This document shows positions 34,004-47,038 of a stretch of 64,000 bases of DNA, piece after piece; positions within the stretch are counted from its first letter, which is position 1; each line of letters starts with the position of its first letter. Source of the stretch: Rhizoclosmatium globosum (lineage: Eukaryota; Chytridiomycota; Chytridiomycetes; Chytridiales; Chytriomycetaceae); contig MCGO01000069.1 in the NCBI GenBank assembly GCA_002104985.1, positions 155,925-219,924 of the forward strand. The letters run 5' to 3'. The position numbers and the translations under genes are program-made. The notes under the pieces are model-generated. The model saw only the letters and a program-made list of their open reading frames with translations, was not told the origin of the DNA and did not search any database.

Positions 34004-35003
34004 ATGAGTGCGATTTACAACGCGTCATGGATCCTTCCGGCCAGTATGGCCGCCATAAACCCGTTCATATTTACTTACTTAATATGGTTTCTCGTGGTCT
34101 ACGAGCCTCGGCGACGACCTGGAACCGTGATATATTCTGTTTCCAATCTGTCAACAGTTGGGATCTGTGTTTTTGGAAACTCTTATTTCAGTTCATCAGC
34201 TTACTTGACATATTCAAAAGAGACTTCATCGATTGCGTTTGCTGTAGCCTATATATCCATAGGGTGTGCTGAGTGGTGCTATTGTAAGGTTTCAAACAAA
34301 GACACACTGAAGTAAGACTAACCTTGCGGCAATAGTATGGTTCTCGTTCAAGAGAAGCGAAGAACTCCTAAGAAAACGATGGTCAATGAAATTTCTAGTT
34401 ACGCTAAAGACACTATTGTTTTTATATCCAATCGCAATTATATTTCCGCCTCTGAAACTCGTTATTCCTGCAACAGTATCCAGTGCAATCGCGAACTTGA
34501 TATTTATTGGTCTATTTTCGATGCAGTGCTTCGTTGTTTGTTTAATGGATGGGGTGATGGCGTGGACATTTCTTCAACATATTCGAGGTATGGGGACGGA
34601 TTCCAGCTTAGTCTCAAAGAAACTTTCCATTATTGCAAACTATGGACTCACGGCCTGTATTTTTGCGTTTTCGACTGTTGGTTGTGTGTCAATATGTTTC
34701 ATTTGCCGTGTCGTGGACCCAGAAATGCAATCTGAAGATATATATAATGCGTACCATATTTTTTGGATGTTGAAAGATATTTGGATAGAGATGATGGGAA
34801 TTGCTATTTGTGTGATGAGAATCTCAATTTCGTTTGTTGAAAAGAACGAAACACCTCATATACTGGACAAAATTCGAGAGTCGTTTGCTGCTTGTGAGTC
34901 AAGTGTTTCGAGCAAAGGAAGCAAAACTCAGCATACATCCATCATCACAACTAAGATTGATCGTAGTAGGGCCAATAACCTCTCTATGCCCTTTGAACAA
35001 TAA
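34004..35003 (+). CDS. 7TM orphan family member B
   Basis: Exons 34004-34283 and 34336-35003, with a 52-bp phase-1 intron after the third membrane segment. The protein (about 315 aa) starts MSAIYNASWILPASMAAINP. Seven hydrophobic segments are seen: around FIFTYLIWFLVVY, NLSTVGICVFGNSY, IAFAVAYISIGCAEW, LLFLYPIAIIFPPLK, FIGLFSMQCFVVCLMDGVM, YGLTACIFAFSTVGCV and MLKDIWIEMMGIAICVMRI. A short loop motif WFSFKRSEELLRKRW follows segment three. The tail ends NNLSMPFEQ. Very close to member D (similar tails), so one arose from the other recently. No recognised family; receptor- or transporter-like. Confidence 0.88.
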
Positions 35004-35071
35004 ATACTATCATTAAGTCAAAGACGAACTATCTTACTTTCACAAAGTGATTTGCGGTCAAGAAAAATCAA

Positions 35072-36172
35072 ATGATTGCCAATATGACAGAGCAGATTTA
35101 CCATGCGTCGTGGCTTCTACCCGCAACGATAGCCGTAGTCAATCCACTGGGGATAGCTGGAATACTTTGGTTCCTGATTGTCTTTGAGCCAAAGCGGCGA
35201 CCGCACTCGAATGTTCTGTCAAGTTCAAACTTGGCGATTCTTGGTATATGGATTTTCGGGACGACGTATTATGGCTCCTCAGCGTACTTCAACCATTCAC
35301 GAGAAACATCTTCAGTTGCTTTTGCTGTTGCTTATCTTTCCTTGGGATGTGGAGAGTGGTGTTACTGTGAGTAAAACGTTAAGTACCCTAGAGAGCTTTC
35401 TTACTGTTTTAGTATGGTTCTCGTTCAAGAGAAGTGAAGAGTTATTGAGAAAACGGTGGTCTAGACGCGTTCTTTCTGTTTTGCGGATGCAACTAAATCT
35501 ATTTCCGATTGCCATAATTGCTCCACCATTGAAACTCGTAATTCCAGGTTCTGTGTCAAACTCTGTCAAGACTATCATATTCATTTCCCTGTTTTCTCTT
35601 CAATGTATGATTGTGTGTACGATGGATGGAATCATGGCCATGACGTTTGTTCTTCACATTCGCAATATGAAACAAGACTCCACGCTTGTCTCTCCTAAGC
35701 TAACAGTCATAGCTAATTATGGTCTTACTGCCTGCGTTTTCGTGTTCCTCATCGTTGGTTGCTTGGAACCTGTTTGGTCTGTCGGCTGATAGATCCAGAT
35801 ATGGAGGACGAAACCATGTTTAATTTGTATCGAGTATTTTGGATGTTGAAAGATGTTTTTATCGAGTTCATTGGGTTTGCTGTTGTCGCGATGCGTATAG
35901 CGCTCGCGTTTGTGAGCAACGAACCAGACTCTGCACATATACAGACTCGTATACGTGAATCACTTGTAGCGTTTAAGTCTACGCTTGGATCAAGGGATAG
36001 TGAGATGCGTGAAGCACTTTCAACTGAGAGTGGTGATGGTTTTCAGGGACGAAAGTCATCTACCAACTCACCAAACACTTACAACATAGAAAAGCGCGTG
36101 AGCTTTATACAGGCTGCCATATTTGCAGGGGAAAATAAGACACTACCACTTGTAACGTCAACTCTGAAGTAA
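35072..36172 (+). CDS. 7TM orphan family member C, one apparent frameshift
   Basis: Exons 35072-35366 and 35413-36172 with a 46-bp intron at the family position. Starts MIANMTEQIYHASWLLPATI. The frame breaks at about 35760: VFLIVGC is followed in the next frame by LGTCLVCRLIDPDMEDE, and one extra C (GCCTTGG for GCTTGG) restores the family sequence. The last segment FWMLKDVFIEFIGFAVVAM and the loop SFKRSEELLRKRWS match the paralogues. The tail is longer than in B and D (about 90 residues, with RKSSTNSPNTYNIEKRVSF). Confidence 0.82.
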
Positions 36173-36268
36173 GGAACTAAAAGCAGTGCTTAAATATATT
36201 ATTGCGTTATGTTCTCAACGATTTTTTAACGTTTATATTCGACCTTAACACCAGTTTATCGACACAAG

Positions 36269-37275
36269 ATGACCGTTTCGGATCAGATTTACAACGCGTC
36301 ATGGCTTCTTCCCGCAAGTATCGCCGCTATAAACCCGTTCGTAATTACCTATGTGATATGGTTCCTTGTAGTCTATGAACCTCGGCGACGGCCTGAAACA
36401 ATCGTCTATTCCGTCTCCAATCTATCAACGGTCGGAATCTGGCTGTTTGGAACTTGCTATTTTAGCTCTTCAGCTTACTCGACATATTCAAAAGAGACAT
36501 CTTCGATAGCGTTTGCTGTTGCGTATCTGTCGATAGGGTGTGCTGAGTGGTGCTATTGTAAGTTCCAACAAAGGTACACTGATGGTAGACTAAATTTGAA
36601 TCAATAGTATGGTTCTCTTTCAAAAGAAGTGAAGAGCTGCTAAGAAAACGATGGTCAATGAAGTTTCTAGTTGCTTTAAAGACTCTTCTGTTTTTGTACC
36701 CAATCGCGATTATGCTTCCTCCTCTGAAGTTATTTATTCCTGCAACTGTATCCAGTTCGATCGCAAACTTAATATTCGTTGGTTTGTTTTCGATGCAGTG
36801 CATGATTGTTTGCATTATGGATGGAGTGATGGCATGGACCTTTGTTCAACATATTCGGGATATGGGAAAGGATATCAGATTGGTCTCACCAAAGCTTTCA
36901 ATTATTGCGAATTATGGACTCATGGCCTGCATGTTTGCGTTCTCAACAGTCGGTTGTGTTGCCGCATCCTTTGTTTGTCGTTTTGTGGATCCAGAACTGC
37001 AATCTGATGAAACATACAATGCTTATCATATTCTTTGGATTTTGAAAGATATTTTTATAGAGATGATGGGAATTGCTATTGTTGTGATGCGCATTTCGCT
37101 TGCATTTGTTGAAACGAACGACACAACTCATATTCTGGACAGAATTCAGCAGTCCTTCGCTGCCTGTGAGTCTATAACTTCGAAAAAAGGAAGCAAAACT
37201 CAGCACACATCCATCATTACAACGAAGATTGATCGTAATAGAGTTAATAACCTATCGGTGCCTTATGAACAATAA
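36269..37275 (+). CDS. 7TM orphan family member D
   Basis: Exons 36269-36557 and 36608-37275 with a 50-bp phase-1 intron. Starts MTVSDQIYNASWLLPASIAA and ends RVNNLSVPYEQ. Membrane segments and loop motifs are as in member B, to which it is closest (shared KTQHTSIITTKIDR in the tail). No frame break is seen. Confidence 0.88.
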
Positions 37276-37354
37276 ATGCTGTCTGAGAATCAAAAAAAAC
37301 AAAAAAACAAACTATTCAAGTATCTGAACGTGAATTGCGGTCAAGAAAAATCAA

Positions 37355-38426
37355 ATGATTGTCAATGTGACGGAGCAGATTTACTACGCGTCGTGGCTCC
37401 TGCCCGCTTCCATTGCCGCGGCAAACCCATTTGTAATTGCTTGCGTTGTTTGGTTTCTAACTGTATATGAGCCGCGAAGACAACCGCAAACGGAAGTATA
37501 TTCCGTTTCAAACATTACAATTATTGGCGTCTGGGTCTTTGGTACCGCCTACTATAGCTCCTCAGCATACTATAACTATTCCAGAGAGACATCATTAGTG
37601 GCGTTTGCGATTGCGTACTTGTCGCTTGGGTGCGCCGAATGGTGTTATTGTAAGTTGAGTGGAATATATATTCACGACAAGACATAAATCGCGTTATTCA
37701 GTATGTTCTCATTCCGAAGAAGTCAAGAACTGCTGAGACAACGATGGTCCAAAAAGTTTCTGTCCCTACTCAGAATATTGTTGTGCCTGTATCCAATTGC
37801 GATTGTTGCCCCAGTTTTGAAACTAGCACTCCATCGACGACTTCGTATACAACCCAAACTATGGTTTTTGTTGGATTATTATCATTTCAAGGTGTGGTCG
37901 TTTGCATTTTGGATGGAGTTATGGCGGTTACGTTTTTGCTCCAAATCCGAGGAATGAGAAAGATTCAAGCATAATTACTCCAAGCTTGTATAATATCTAA
38001 TTATGGTCTTGCAGCTTGTTGCTTCGTCTTTATAACACTCGGGTGTGTTGCTGCTTGTTTAATTTGCCTCCTCGTAAACTTGCATGCTCAGAATGAACAA
38101 GTACCTAACATTTATCGCGTTTTTTGGATGATAAAGGATGTTTCATTGAGCTATTGGGGTAATGATTGTGGCGATGCGTATTGCACTTATGTTCGCGGAG
38201 AACCAGCAAGATTCATCGCATATTGATGATCGAATTCGAGAGTCGCTTGCCGCCCAAGGTCCGAAACGAAAGGAAGCGATACACGAGAATCCGTTGCATC
38301 TGAAGGGGGTATGAATCGAATAGGAAGGGATCCTCAGTATCTCCTTATATTCCAAGAACATTGGACCGAAGAGGCAGTAGCGTTAGAGTTTCCATTGTGG
38401 CTTCAACTAATGAGATAATTACATAA
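37355..38426 (+). CDS. 7TM orphan family member E, several frame breaks
   Basis: Exon 1 (37355-37649) encodes MIVNVTEQIYYASWLLPASI up to the family intron (to 37701). Exon 2 is recognisable to a stop at 38426, but the frame shifts at about 37704 (TATGTTC for TATGGTTC), 37829, 37970-37990 and 38140-38160. The pieces MVFVGLLSFQGVVVCILDGV, SNYGLAACCFVFITLGCVAA and MIVAMRIALMFAENQQDSS keep the family sequence at the protein level. Because amino-acid similarity is kept around each break, missing bases are more likely than decay, though a recent pseudogene is possible. AATAAA follows at about 38427. Confidence 0.65.
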
Positions 38427-38463
38427 ATAAAGAACGGTACCTAATAAATCTATCCGATAAAAG

Positions 38464-40281
<1,818 letters not shown>

Positions 40282-40364
40282 TTTGTGACAACGTCTTCAA
40301 ATAAAGCACAACGAGTTTATTACGCTAGTGATTCTAACTAATGAATCCCCCATCTTAAATGTCA

Positions 40365-42607
40365 GTAGTACATCCTTCTGACGCACTGCTCACATTCTTG
40401 ATGAACTTGAACAAGGTTCCCTTCTTGACCTTGTATGGTGGAGCAACCCATCGGCCCGACGTTTCGCAAACTCAGCTTCAGATACGTTGGTATCAATAAC
40501 ACGGGTGTTGGCATCAATGTGATGATTCGTCGTCCTTCAAGAGAGCGATTGGACCTCCTTCTTGGGCTTCAGGTGTAATGTGTCCGATAATGAAACCCTA
40601 TTTGTCAATGATGAGTACGGTACGAAACTTCGAATGGAAAAGTACTTACGTGAGAACCTCCAGAGAATCGTCCATCAGTCAACAAGGCAACAGAATCACC
40701 AGTCCTGCACCCATAATCACAGAGGTTGGGGTCAACATCTCAGGCATACCTGGTCCACCCTTTGGTCCTCATACCGAATCACAACAACGTGACCCGCCTT
40801 AATCTTTCCATCCTCAACAGCCTTCAACATGTCTTCTTCACAATCAAAGACTCTCGCCTTTCCAGTAAACGCCATTCCTTCCTTTCCAGTAATCTTGGCA
40901 ACGGAACCTTCAGGTGCAACCTGTCCTCTCAAATCTGAATGTGTCCTGAAGACTTGATTGGGTTCGAGAGTGGACGGAGGACTTGTTGTCCTGGAGCGAG
41001 GCCTGGTAAGTTAGCCACGTTCTCGGCGAGAGTCTTTCCGGTGACAGAGATGGTGTCTCCGTGGAGGAGGCCTTCAGAGAGGAGGTATTTCAGACAGCTG
41101 GTGTTCCTCCGATTTTGTGGATGTCTTCCATAACGTACTTTCCAGAGGGTTTCAAGTCAGCGATAAATGGCACTTTGTCGGAGATGCGTTGGAAGTCGTC
41201 GAGGGTGAGTGGGATGTCGAATGTTCGGGCGATTGCGAGGAGATGGAGGGTTACGTTTGTGGAACCTGTTGGGGAACGAAGAGGAGAGAAATGATGGTTT
41301 AGTAATTGACTAGAGTGTTTGGGGGGAGAATGTGGGTTGTACCTCCAAGAGCCATGGTGACAACAATAGCATTCTCCAAACTCTTTCGGGTAACGATATC
41401 AGATGGCTTGATATCATCAATCAAGAGACGCTCGATCGCTTCACCCGCCTTCAAACACTCTTGAATCTTCAAGGGGTCAACTGCAGGAGTTGAGGACGAG
41501 TATGGGAGAGTAAGACCAATAGCTTCGATTGCACTGGCCATTGAGTTGGCAGTGTACATTCCTCCACAGGCTCCAGCACCTGGGCATGAGTTGCGGACAA
41601 TGTCGACACGCTCTTCTTCAGTGATCTTTCCGGAGAGGAATTCACCGTAGGATTGGAAAGCTGAAACAACGTCGAGGGACTTTTTGGCTGGTTTATAAAG
41701 ATGCGGGTTAGATATTTGATACAGAACGAGTGAGTAGGAAACTCTATCCCCATGTGTACATGTCTGGAACTGTCATCCACTGCCCTTCCCTCGCTTTTCC
41801 TTTCAAATAAATAACAGAAAATTACCTCCGTCAGCTCCACAAATTCCAGAAACACCTGGCTTGATGGTTCCACCATACACCATCACGAAGGTCGGTTAAC
41901 TCTCCCCATGGCAATCACACACCAGGCATGTTCTTGTCACACCCAGGAATAGAGATATTGGCATCGTACCACTGAGCCTTCATGACAGTTTCAATCGAGT
42001 CAGCAATGATTTCACGGGATTGCAGGGAGTATCCCATTCCTTCAGTTCCCATAGAGATACCATCACTATCATATGTTATATTTTAGAAAGTTGATATTTG
42101 GATGGGGCGGAAGCGGGGGAGTGAGGGTACCTGACACCGATAGTGTTGAATCTGAGGCCAACGAGTTTTCGCTGTTCAACACCCTTTTTGACTGCGCCGC
42201 CAAATCGTTCAAGTGCATGTTGCATGGGTTTCCTTCGTACCAGACGGAACTGATTCCGACCTTTTTTTGAGATTTGATAGGAGTTGTATTAGGTTGGATT
42301 GGGTGGTTGGTTGGTTTGGATGGGCAGATAAAGCAGAGATAGCACAAGTTAGTTAGTTAAGCTCATGAGAGTAGCTAATAGAAAACATACCTGAGGATAT
42401 CCAAGCTGAACCTCTGAGAGACCAACGGCGTGCACTGGAAGGGATAGTTGTTGGATGGGGGGAGTTAGACCTGAAAGCTTAACGAGAGACTAGCTACTAC
42501 GCACACATGGCCTGGGACGCGCCCTGAGCCTTTGGTTGAGTAATTCGCGATGAAAACTTGTTTGTTGCGGCCGTTGACTGGCGTCGGATCTGTGACAAGC
42601 GGAACAT
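40365..42607 (-). CDS. ILV3: Dihydroxyacid dehydratase, mitochondrial
   Basis: This iron-sulfur enzyme makes the 2-keto acids of valine and isoleucine from dihydroxy acids. Exon 1 (42505-42607) encodes [20 protein letters not shown], a mitochondrial presequence, then QGASQAM; exon 2 is 42391-42434. The cluster and substrate motifs are [43 protein letters not shown] and [19 protein letters not shown]. Further on are [17 protein letters not shown] and [18 protein letters not shown]. The end is [12 protein letters not shown] at 40365. Several single bases are missing (near 42198, 41900 and within 40400-40800). It is convergent with the NDR kinase gene, with 83 bp between stops. Some minor introns were not placed exactly. 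Confidence 0.92.
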
Positions 42608-43058
42608 TCGATTTCGTGTGAGCTTTTTTTGGGTGGTTTGGAGCTTATCTCTCAGTTGATCGAAGGGGTGAAAACTGGTGATGTCACTGAACTAAGGCGT
42701 GAATCATGGTTAAAATGAATAATGCTTGTATACTAAAGGGTTTTAATGATCTCTTCCTTCTCTCAGGGAAACTCCAACTTCCACTTGTCAACGACGTTTA
42801 AAGGAAGAGCTGTTTAGTGCAATACCCATGGTATTGGCAAAATATTTCCTGTGAATTTTGATGAAAGTCGGTTGCTGGGCTGCCCACAAGAGTCGTTCCA
42901 GGCGTTTGTTTGGTAAACGTAAAATTATGGATGAACAGGAATAAAAATGGTACGCAGTTCTTTAATCTTGTACGTTGCAAATACAAATCATCACCAAACC
43001 CCGTAAAAGTGAAATATATTTAACACCAAGTAATGTGTTGAAGAGCAAAATAAATCCC
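42608..43058. other. Intergenic region between ILV3 and RPS16
   Basis: No gene, RNA gene or repeat is recognised. It should contain the ILV3 promoter on the left and the RPS16 3' end on the right. Confidence 0.5.
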
Positions 43059-43754
43059 TTAACGGTAAGACTTCTGGTAACGAGCACGGGCACCTGGACC
43101 ACCGAACTTCTTTGGCTCGCAACGACGTGGGTCGGCAACGAGGAGGGTACGGTCGTAAGCAGTGAGGGTGGCCTTGATCTCTCTCTTGGAAGCCTCATCG
43201 ACGTCTATGTATTGTTTTGTTAGTTATTTGATGCATTGATGGGGGATTGTTGATGTTGGTTTGATTCAAGGTAGAATCCATTCCTTCTGAAACTTCATGA
43301 TTCGTTCCCAAACTTCTCAAAGCCCAATATTGATACTACCGAGTTCGCGCATTCACCCATCCATTCAACCAAAATCCAAAGAGTTCAGAAAACTCAATAA
43401 TACTCACACTTCTGGTAGTAAGCAACGATAGCCTTAGCAATAGCCTGTCTGATGGCGTAGATCTGGGAGACAACACCTCCTCCAGAGACACGGATACGGA
43501 TATCAACACCGGCAAACTTGTCGGCACCGAGGATCAAGATTGGCTCGTAGACCTTGAGCTTCAAGACCTCTGGCTGGACGAGCTCAAGTGGGGAACCGTT
43601 GAGCTTGATGAGACCGGAACCCTTCTTGCAGTAGGCGACGGCGGTGGCGGTTTTCTGGAATTTGAAGGAAGAGAGGGTGAGTAATGTGTGTGGGTAGAAG
43701 GGGGCACAAGGTATTCACCTTACGACCGTAGGTCTGGACGGCTTCGACGGACAT
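43059..43754 (-). CDS. RPS16: 40S ribosomal protein uS9
   Basis: Small-subunit ribosomal protein, 142 residues. Exons 43719-43754, 43408-43654 and 43059-43204, with introns of 64 and 203 bp. Starts [20 protein letters not shown]; the conserved core [37 protein letters not shown] and the basic end [11 protein letters not shown] are clear. The codon bias matches RPL13 and RPL32. The promoter motif shared with those genes lies 325-370 bp upstream (44079-44122). Confidence 0.98.
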
Positions 43755-44078
43755 CTATTTTGATTGGAAATAGTTTGATGTTAGCTCTTTGTTTGAAGAG
43801 TCGGTTTGATGCCAGGTTGGTAGGAGTCCGTTCTTAGAGAGTTCGTCTCAGTCTTCAGTTCAGTCTTCAGCCTCCCTCCTCCAACACCCGCTCTCAAAGC
43901 CATTCTTGCGATATTCACTGGATCCACTGATTTCGCGATCACTCAGAGTTCCGCCGTTGCGACTGAGTTGCTTCTCGATAGGATGCCTCTCAGCCAACTC
44001 AACAGCAATCCAAGTCCATCACTGCCCTCTACTGCAATCCATCCATCCATCCAGTCATATGCGTCCACAGATTCGCTT

Positions 44079-44122
44079 CGAGGTGTCTGATGATGCGTGG
44101 TGGTGGTGCGATGGCCGTGCGG
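44079..44122 (-). promoter_or_regulatory. RPS16 copy of the ribosomal-protein promoter motif
   Basis: On the minus strand this reads CACCGCACGGCCATCG, then CACCACCACCACG, then CATCATCAGACACC, with TACGT just before (44124-44128). The order and spacing match 5071-5114 (RPL13) and 44900-44958 (RPL32). It is about 325-370 bp upstream of the RPS16 ATG. Confidence 0.55.
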
Positions 44123-44899
44123 TGGACGTAGGTGGTGGGTAACGACATGGGTACCTTTTTGGTGAGAAGGAAGGGGCGAAAATCGGTGCAACAAACCCAA
44201 CTCACAACACAGAGAACAAGTATTCTTCATGGAATAGTAGAACACACTGAATCTGTTTTATTTGATCTGATTTGAGGATGCTCAGTGAAGTATTATACGC
44301 GATTGAAACTCTATACTCCTTGCCAATAATTAGATTAGATAATAGTCACAGTGGAATCAAACATGACGATAGCCAAAAAATAGAAAAGTACAAGAAAGGC
44401 ATTATTGCTGGATAGCTTGATCCCAGCCAGTTATTCCAGTTATTCCAGTTGTTTCAGTTGCGCCCTCGTTATCAAGGCACAAGTATTGTACACAGTTTTT
44501 CAGCGATCAAATAATTGACAAAACTGGGGAAACCTTTGGGAGAAGTAGTGACATGAAGAAAGGAGACCCATTTTTCACAGAAGATTCATCCACCAACCGT
44601 ATATTGTACATCGAGATTTATTCTTAATAGATAAATACTCCCAAAGAAACCCCGTTTCGATTCGTTCAGGTCTTGAAAACTGTTGAGACGGTATAGCAAA
44701 CCGATAAGTATGGAACAAGATTATTCCGTGCCATCTCGTCATAGCTTCCACACGCGTAATCTATCTTCCGATTCCACCGTCCCTTTCAGCTTAGCTTCTA
44801 AGCATATACGCGTTCCATAGTGTGTTGTTGTGCCAAAAGAAGGTTGTTCAGTGTAAGAGTCAATTTTTCATTCTTCTTCAAGTACGTGAGCCATGTCCC

Positions 44900-44958
44900 G
44901 CCATGCCACCACCACCCCATCATCATCAGACCTTGCCATCAGACATCGCATCAGACGC
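44900..44958 (+). promoter_or_regulatory. RPL32 copy of the ribosomal-protein promoter motif
   Basis: The block reads CGCCATGCCACCACCACC, then CATCATCATCAGACC, then CATCAGACATCGCATCAGAC, preceded by TACGTG (44883-44888). The ATCAGAC unit is present three times here. It lies about 355-415 bp upstream of the RPL32 ATG. Confidence 0.55.
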
Positions 44959-45313
44959 TTGAAGAGACTGTGTTGCTGGATCGGGAGGGATTGAGTGGAT
45001 TGGAGGACTGGAGGATGGGGATGGAGGGTTTGAGGGACAACGAGTGGATGCCTTGTGACACTCTTTGGACCGATGGACCGAGGAATGCTCGAGACCGCAC
45101 CGTAGACTGCGAAGTTTCTGAGGATCTTCTGGTCGGCACTGGGAGTGGATAGCTGGAGGATAAGCTGTCAGGAAGGGAGAAACCTTCAACCAAACAGCAA
45201 CAACAACATCAACGAACCAATCGACACCGATACTCTTCGAATCAATCTCAAATCCATTCATCAATCCATATTTGAAACGGAAGGACTGACTGTTCCCTTC
45301 CCCCCTTTTTAGA

Positions 45314-45784
45314 ATGGTTACTCCACTCAACAAGACCAAGATCGTCAAGAAGCACCCAAAGCGCTTCAACCGTCACCAGTCTGACAGATACGTCAAGATT
45401 GATGTGAGTATCTCGTGGACTCTGTTCTAGTTCCTGAAACATCGAAACTAACTACCATCCAAAAAACAATAGGCTTCTTGGAGAAAGCCAAAGGGTATTG
45501 ATAACCGTGTCCGTAGAAGATTTAAGGGACAGATTGCCATGCCAAAGATTGGATACGGATCCAACCAGATCACCAAGCACTTGCTTCCATCTGGCTTCAG
45601 AAAGTTCTTGGTTGCCAATGTTGCTGACCTCGACCTCCTCTTGATGCACAACCGTTCCTACGCTGCCGAGATTGCCCACAACGTGAGCGCCAAGAACAGA
45701 ATTGCTATCCTTGCCCGTGCTGTTCAGTTGGATGTTAAGGTTACCAACGCTGGTGCCCGTGTCCGTGCTGCTGAGTCTGAGTAA
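45314..45784 (+). CDS. RPL32: 60S ribosomal protein eL32
   Basis: Large-subunit ribosomal protein of 133 residues. Exon 1 (45314-45403) encodes [20 protein letters not shown] and ends VKID; exon 2 (45473-45784) starts [19 protein letters not shown] and ends [11 protein letters not shown]. The phase-0 intron is 69 bp. [19 protein letters not shown] is the eL32 signature. AATAAA is at about 45823. Confidence 0.98.
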
Positions 45785-45905
45785 ATTATATGTACTCAAT
45801 TTACATCCGTGTTCCATGAGCGAATAAACATGCTTCTGTTTACTTATAATATATCCATGTCTATGTCTGCATTGTTTTAATTGATTAATTCTTCCAGAAA
45901 CATGA

Positions 45906-46736
45906 ATGGACCACCACCAAATCACAGCACACAACCTCAAAGTCCTTCGACGACACGACGATAAAATCATATCGATTCTTGATTCAACCTCGCACGTTGT
46001 AGTGTATGAATTTGATGAGCAGCGGCAGTCGTGGGTGTGTTACCCCTTTCAACTTGAGTCCTTCAGCTACTAACCAGTCCCAAACCAAAAACCGAAAGAA
46101 CAAACGCGGAATCGAAGGCACACTTTTTATTGTGTCCCGAAACGCAACTCTGCAGCACCAACTGCTCATCCTCAACCGCCTTGGCCTCGAAAACCTCACC
46201 CTCGACTTGAACACGGACATTGAGTTCCAGATCACAGGCGACTATGTCATTTACAGAGATCAGTCACAAGGTACAGCTCATCAAAGAGTGTTGGAGCACG
46301 GTGCACTGACAGATATATTAGAACATGTACAGGGACTCTGGATTTACGAACCTCAGGATCGGAGTAGACTCGCTGAAGCATTGCAAGGATTCTGTGCAAC
46401 TTCTCTACAAGCTCCTGTTGTTCCTGAACATCCACAAACTGGAATCAACTTGATGCATCTTCTCCTCAATCCACAACAACCTCAACCGCAAGTTCAGCAG
46501 CAACAGCAACAGCAGCAAAGGTTCCAACAACCTCCAATGCAACAGTTACAGCCACTCACGACAGTTATCCCTCCTTTAAAACACCTTCAAGTCCTGTGGT
46601 CTGTTTGGACAGTTGTCTCCTCCCACACCACGCGCCACGGTCTTTGTCGTTTGAGGAATTCAATGTTCGAATGATGCGACTTGTTCAGGAACCGAGTTTC
46701 CAGTCTTCCTTGTATGATGCGTATAAGACTGTGTAG
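45906..46736 (+). CDS. DCP1: mRNA-decapping activator Dcp1, one apparent frameshift
   Basis: Dcp1 is the EVH1-domain partner that activates the decapping enzyme Dcp2 in P-bodies. Exon 1 (45906-46034) starts MDHHQITAHNLKVLRRHDDK; exon 2 begins at about 46099 with NKRGIEGTLFIVSRNATLQ. The EVH1 core continues with LLILNRLGLENLTLDLN and QGLWIYEPQDRSRLAEAL. A Gln-rich linker follows. At 46551-46553 one missing C shifts the frame from QLQPLTTV to DSYPSFKTPSSPV. The repaired end FEEFNVRMMRLVQEPSFQSS matches the C-terminal trimerisation segment of Dcp1. Confidence 0.87.
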
Positions 46737-47038
46737 TGTGATTCATTCTTGGAAGCAAAAACCACTTGGACGCGCATTTCTATCTGTAACTATACCCGGG
46801 GGCTGTTGTTTTCGTTAGAATCAGGAGTATGGAATTGAAAGGAATAAAATATGATGCGAGTTATAACTTTTATGGAATCTATTAAGTATCCCATGCAAAA
46901 AAGAAAGACGTACTACTGCAAACTAACCCCAAAAAAGGCAACAATAATTAAAAAACGAACTAAAGCAGAATTAAAATGGAAAAATCGAGACAACACAGGA
47001 GTCCACCTCCCCCCACTTCTATCCTCTCAAAAATAAAC
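46737..47038. other. Convergent intergenic region DCP1 / zinc-finger gene
   Basis: This A-rich stretch has AATAAA on the plus strand near 46843 for DCP1. Nothing else is recognised. Confidence 0.5.

Larger units (their letters stand above)
43755..45313. other. 1.5-kb divergent region between RPS16 and RPL32
   Basis: No gene is supported. It holds one copy of the ribosomal-protein motif for each gene. Both sides also carry GGATTG/GGATGG repeats (44010-44060 as CCATCCATCCATCC; 44980-45030). A short direct repeat of TTATTCCAG occurs at 44430-44450. The centre, 44250-44850, could hide a non-coding RNA, but I see no tRNA or snoRNA boxes. Confidence 0.45.

Noticed and set aside
44250..44850. Possible tRNA, snoRNA or small gene between RPS16 and RPL32
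   Set aside because: No A/B box pair, no C/D or H/ACA boxes and no coding frame with support were seen.
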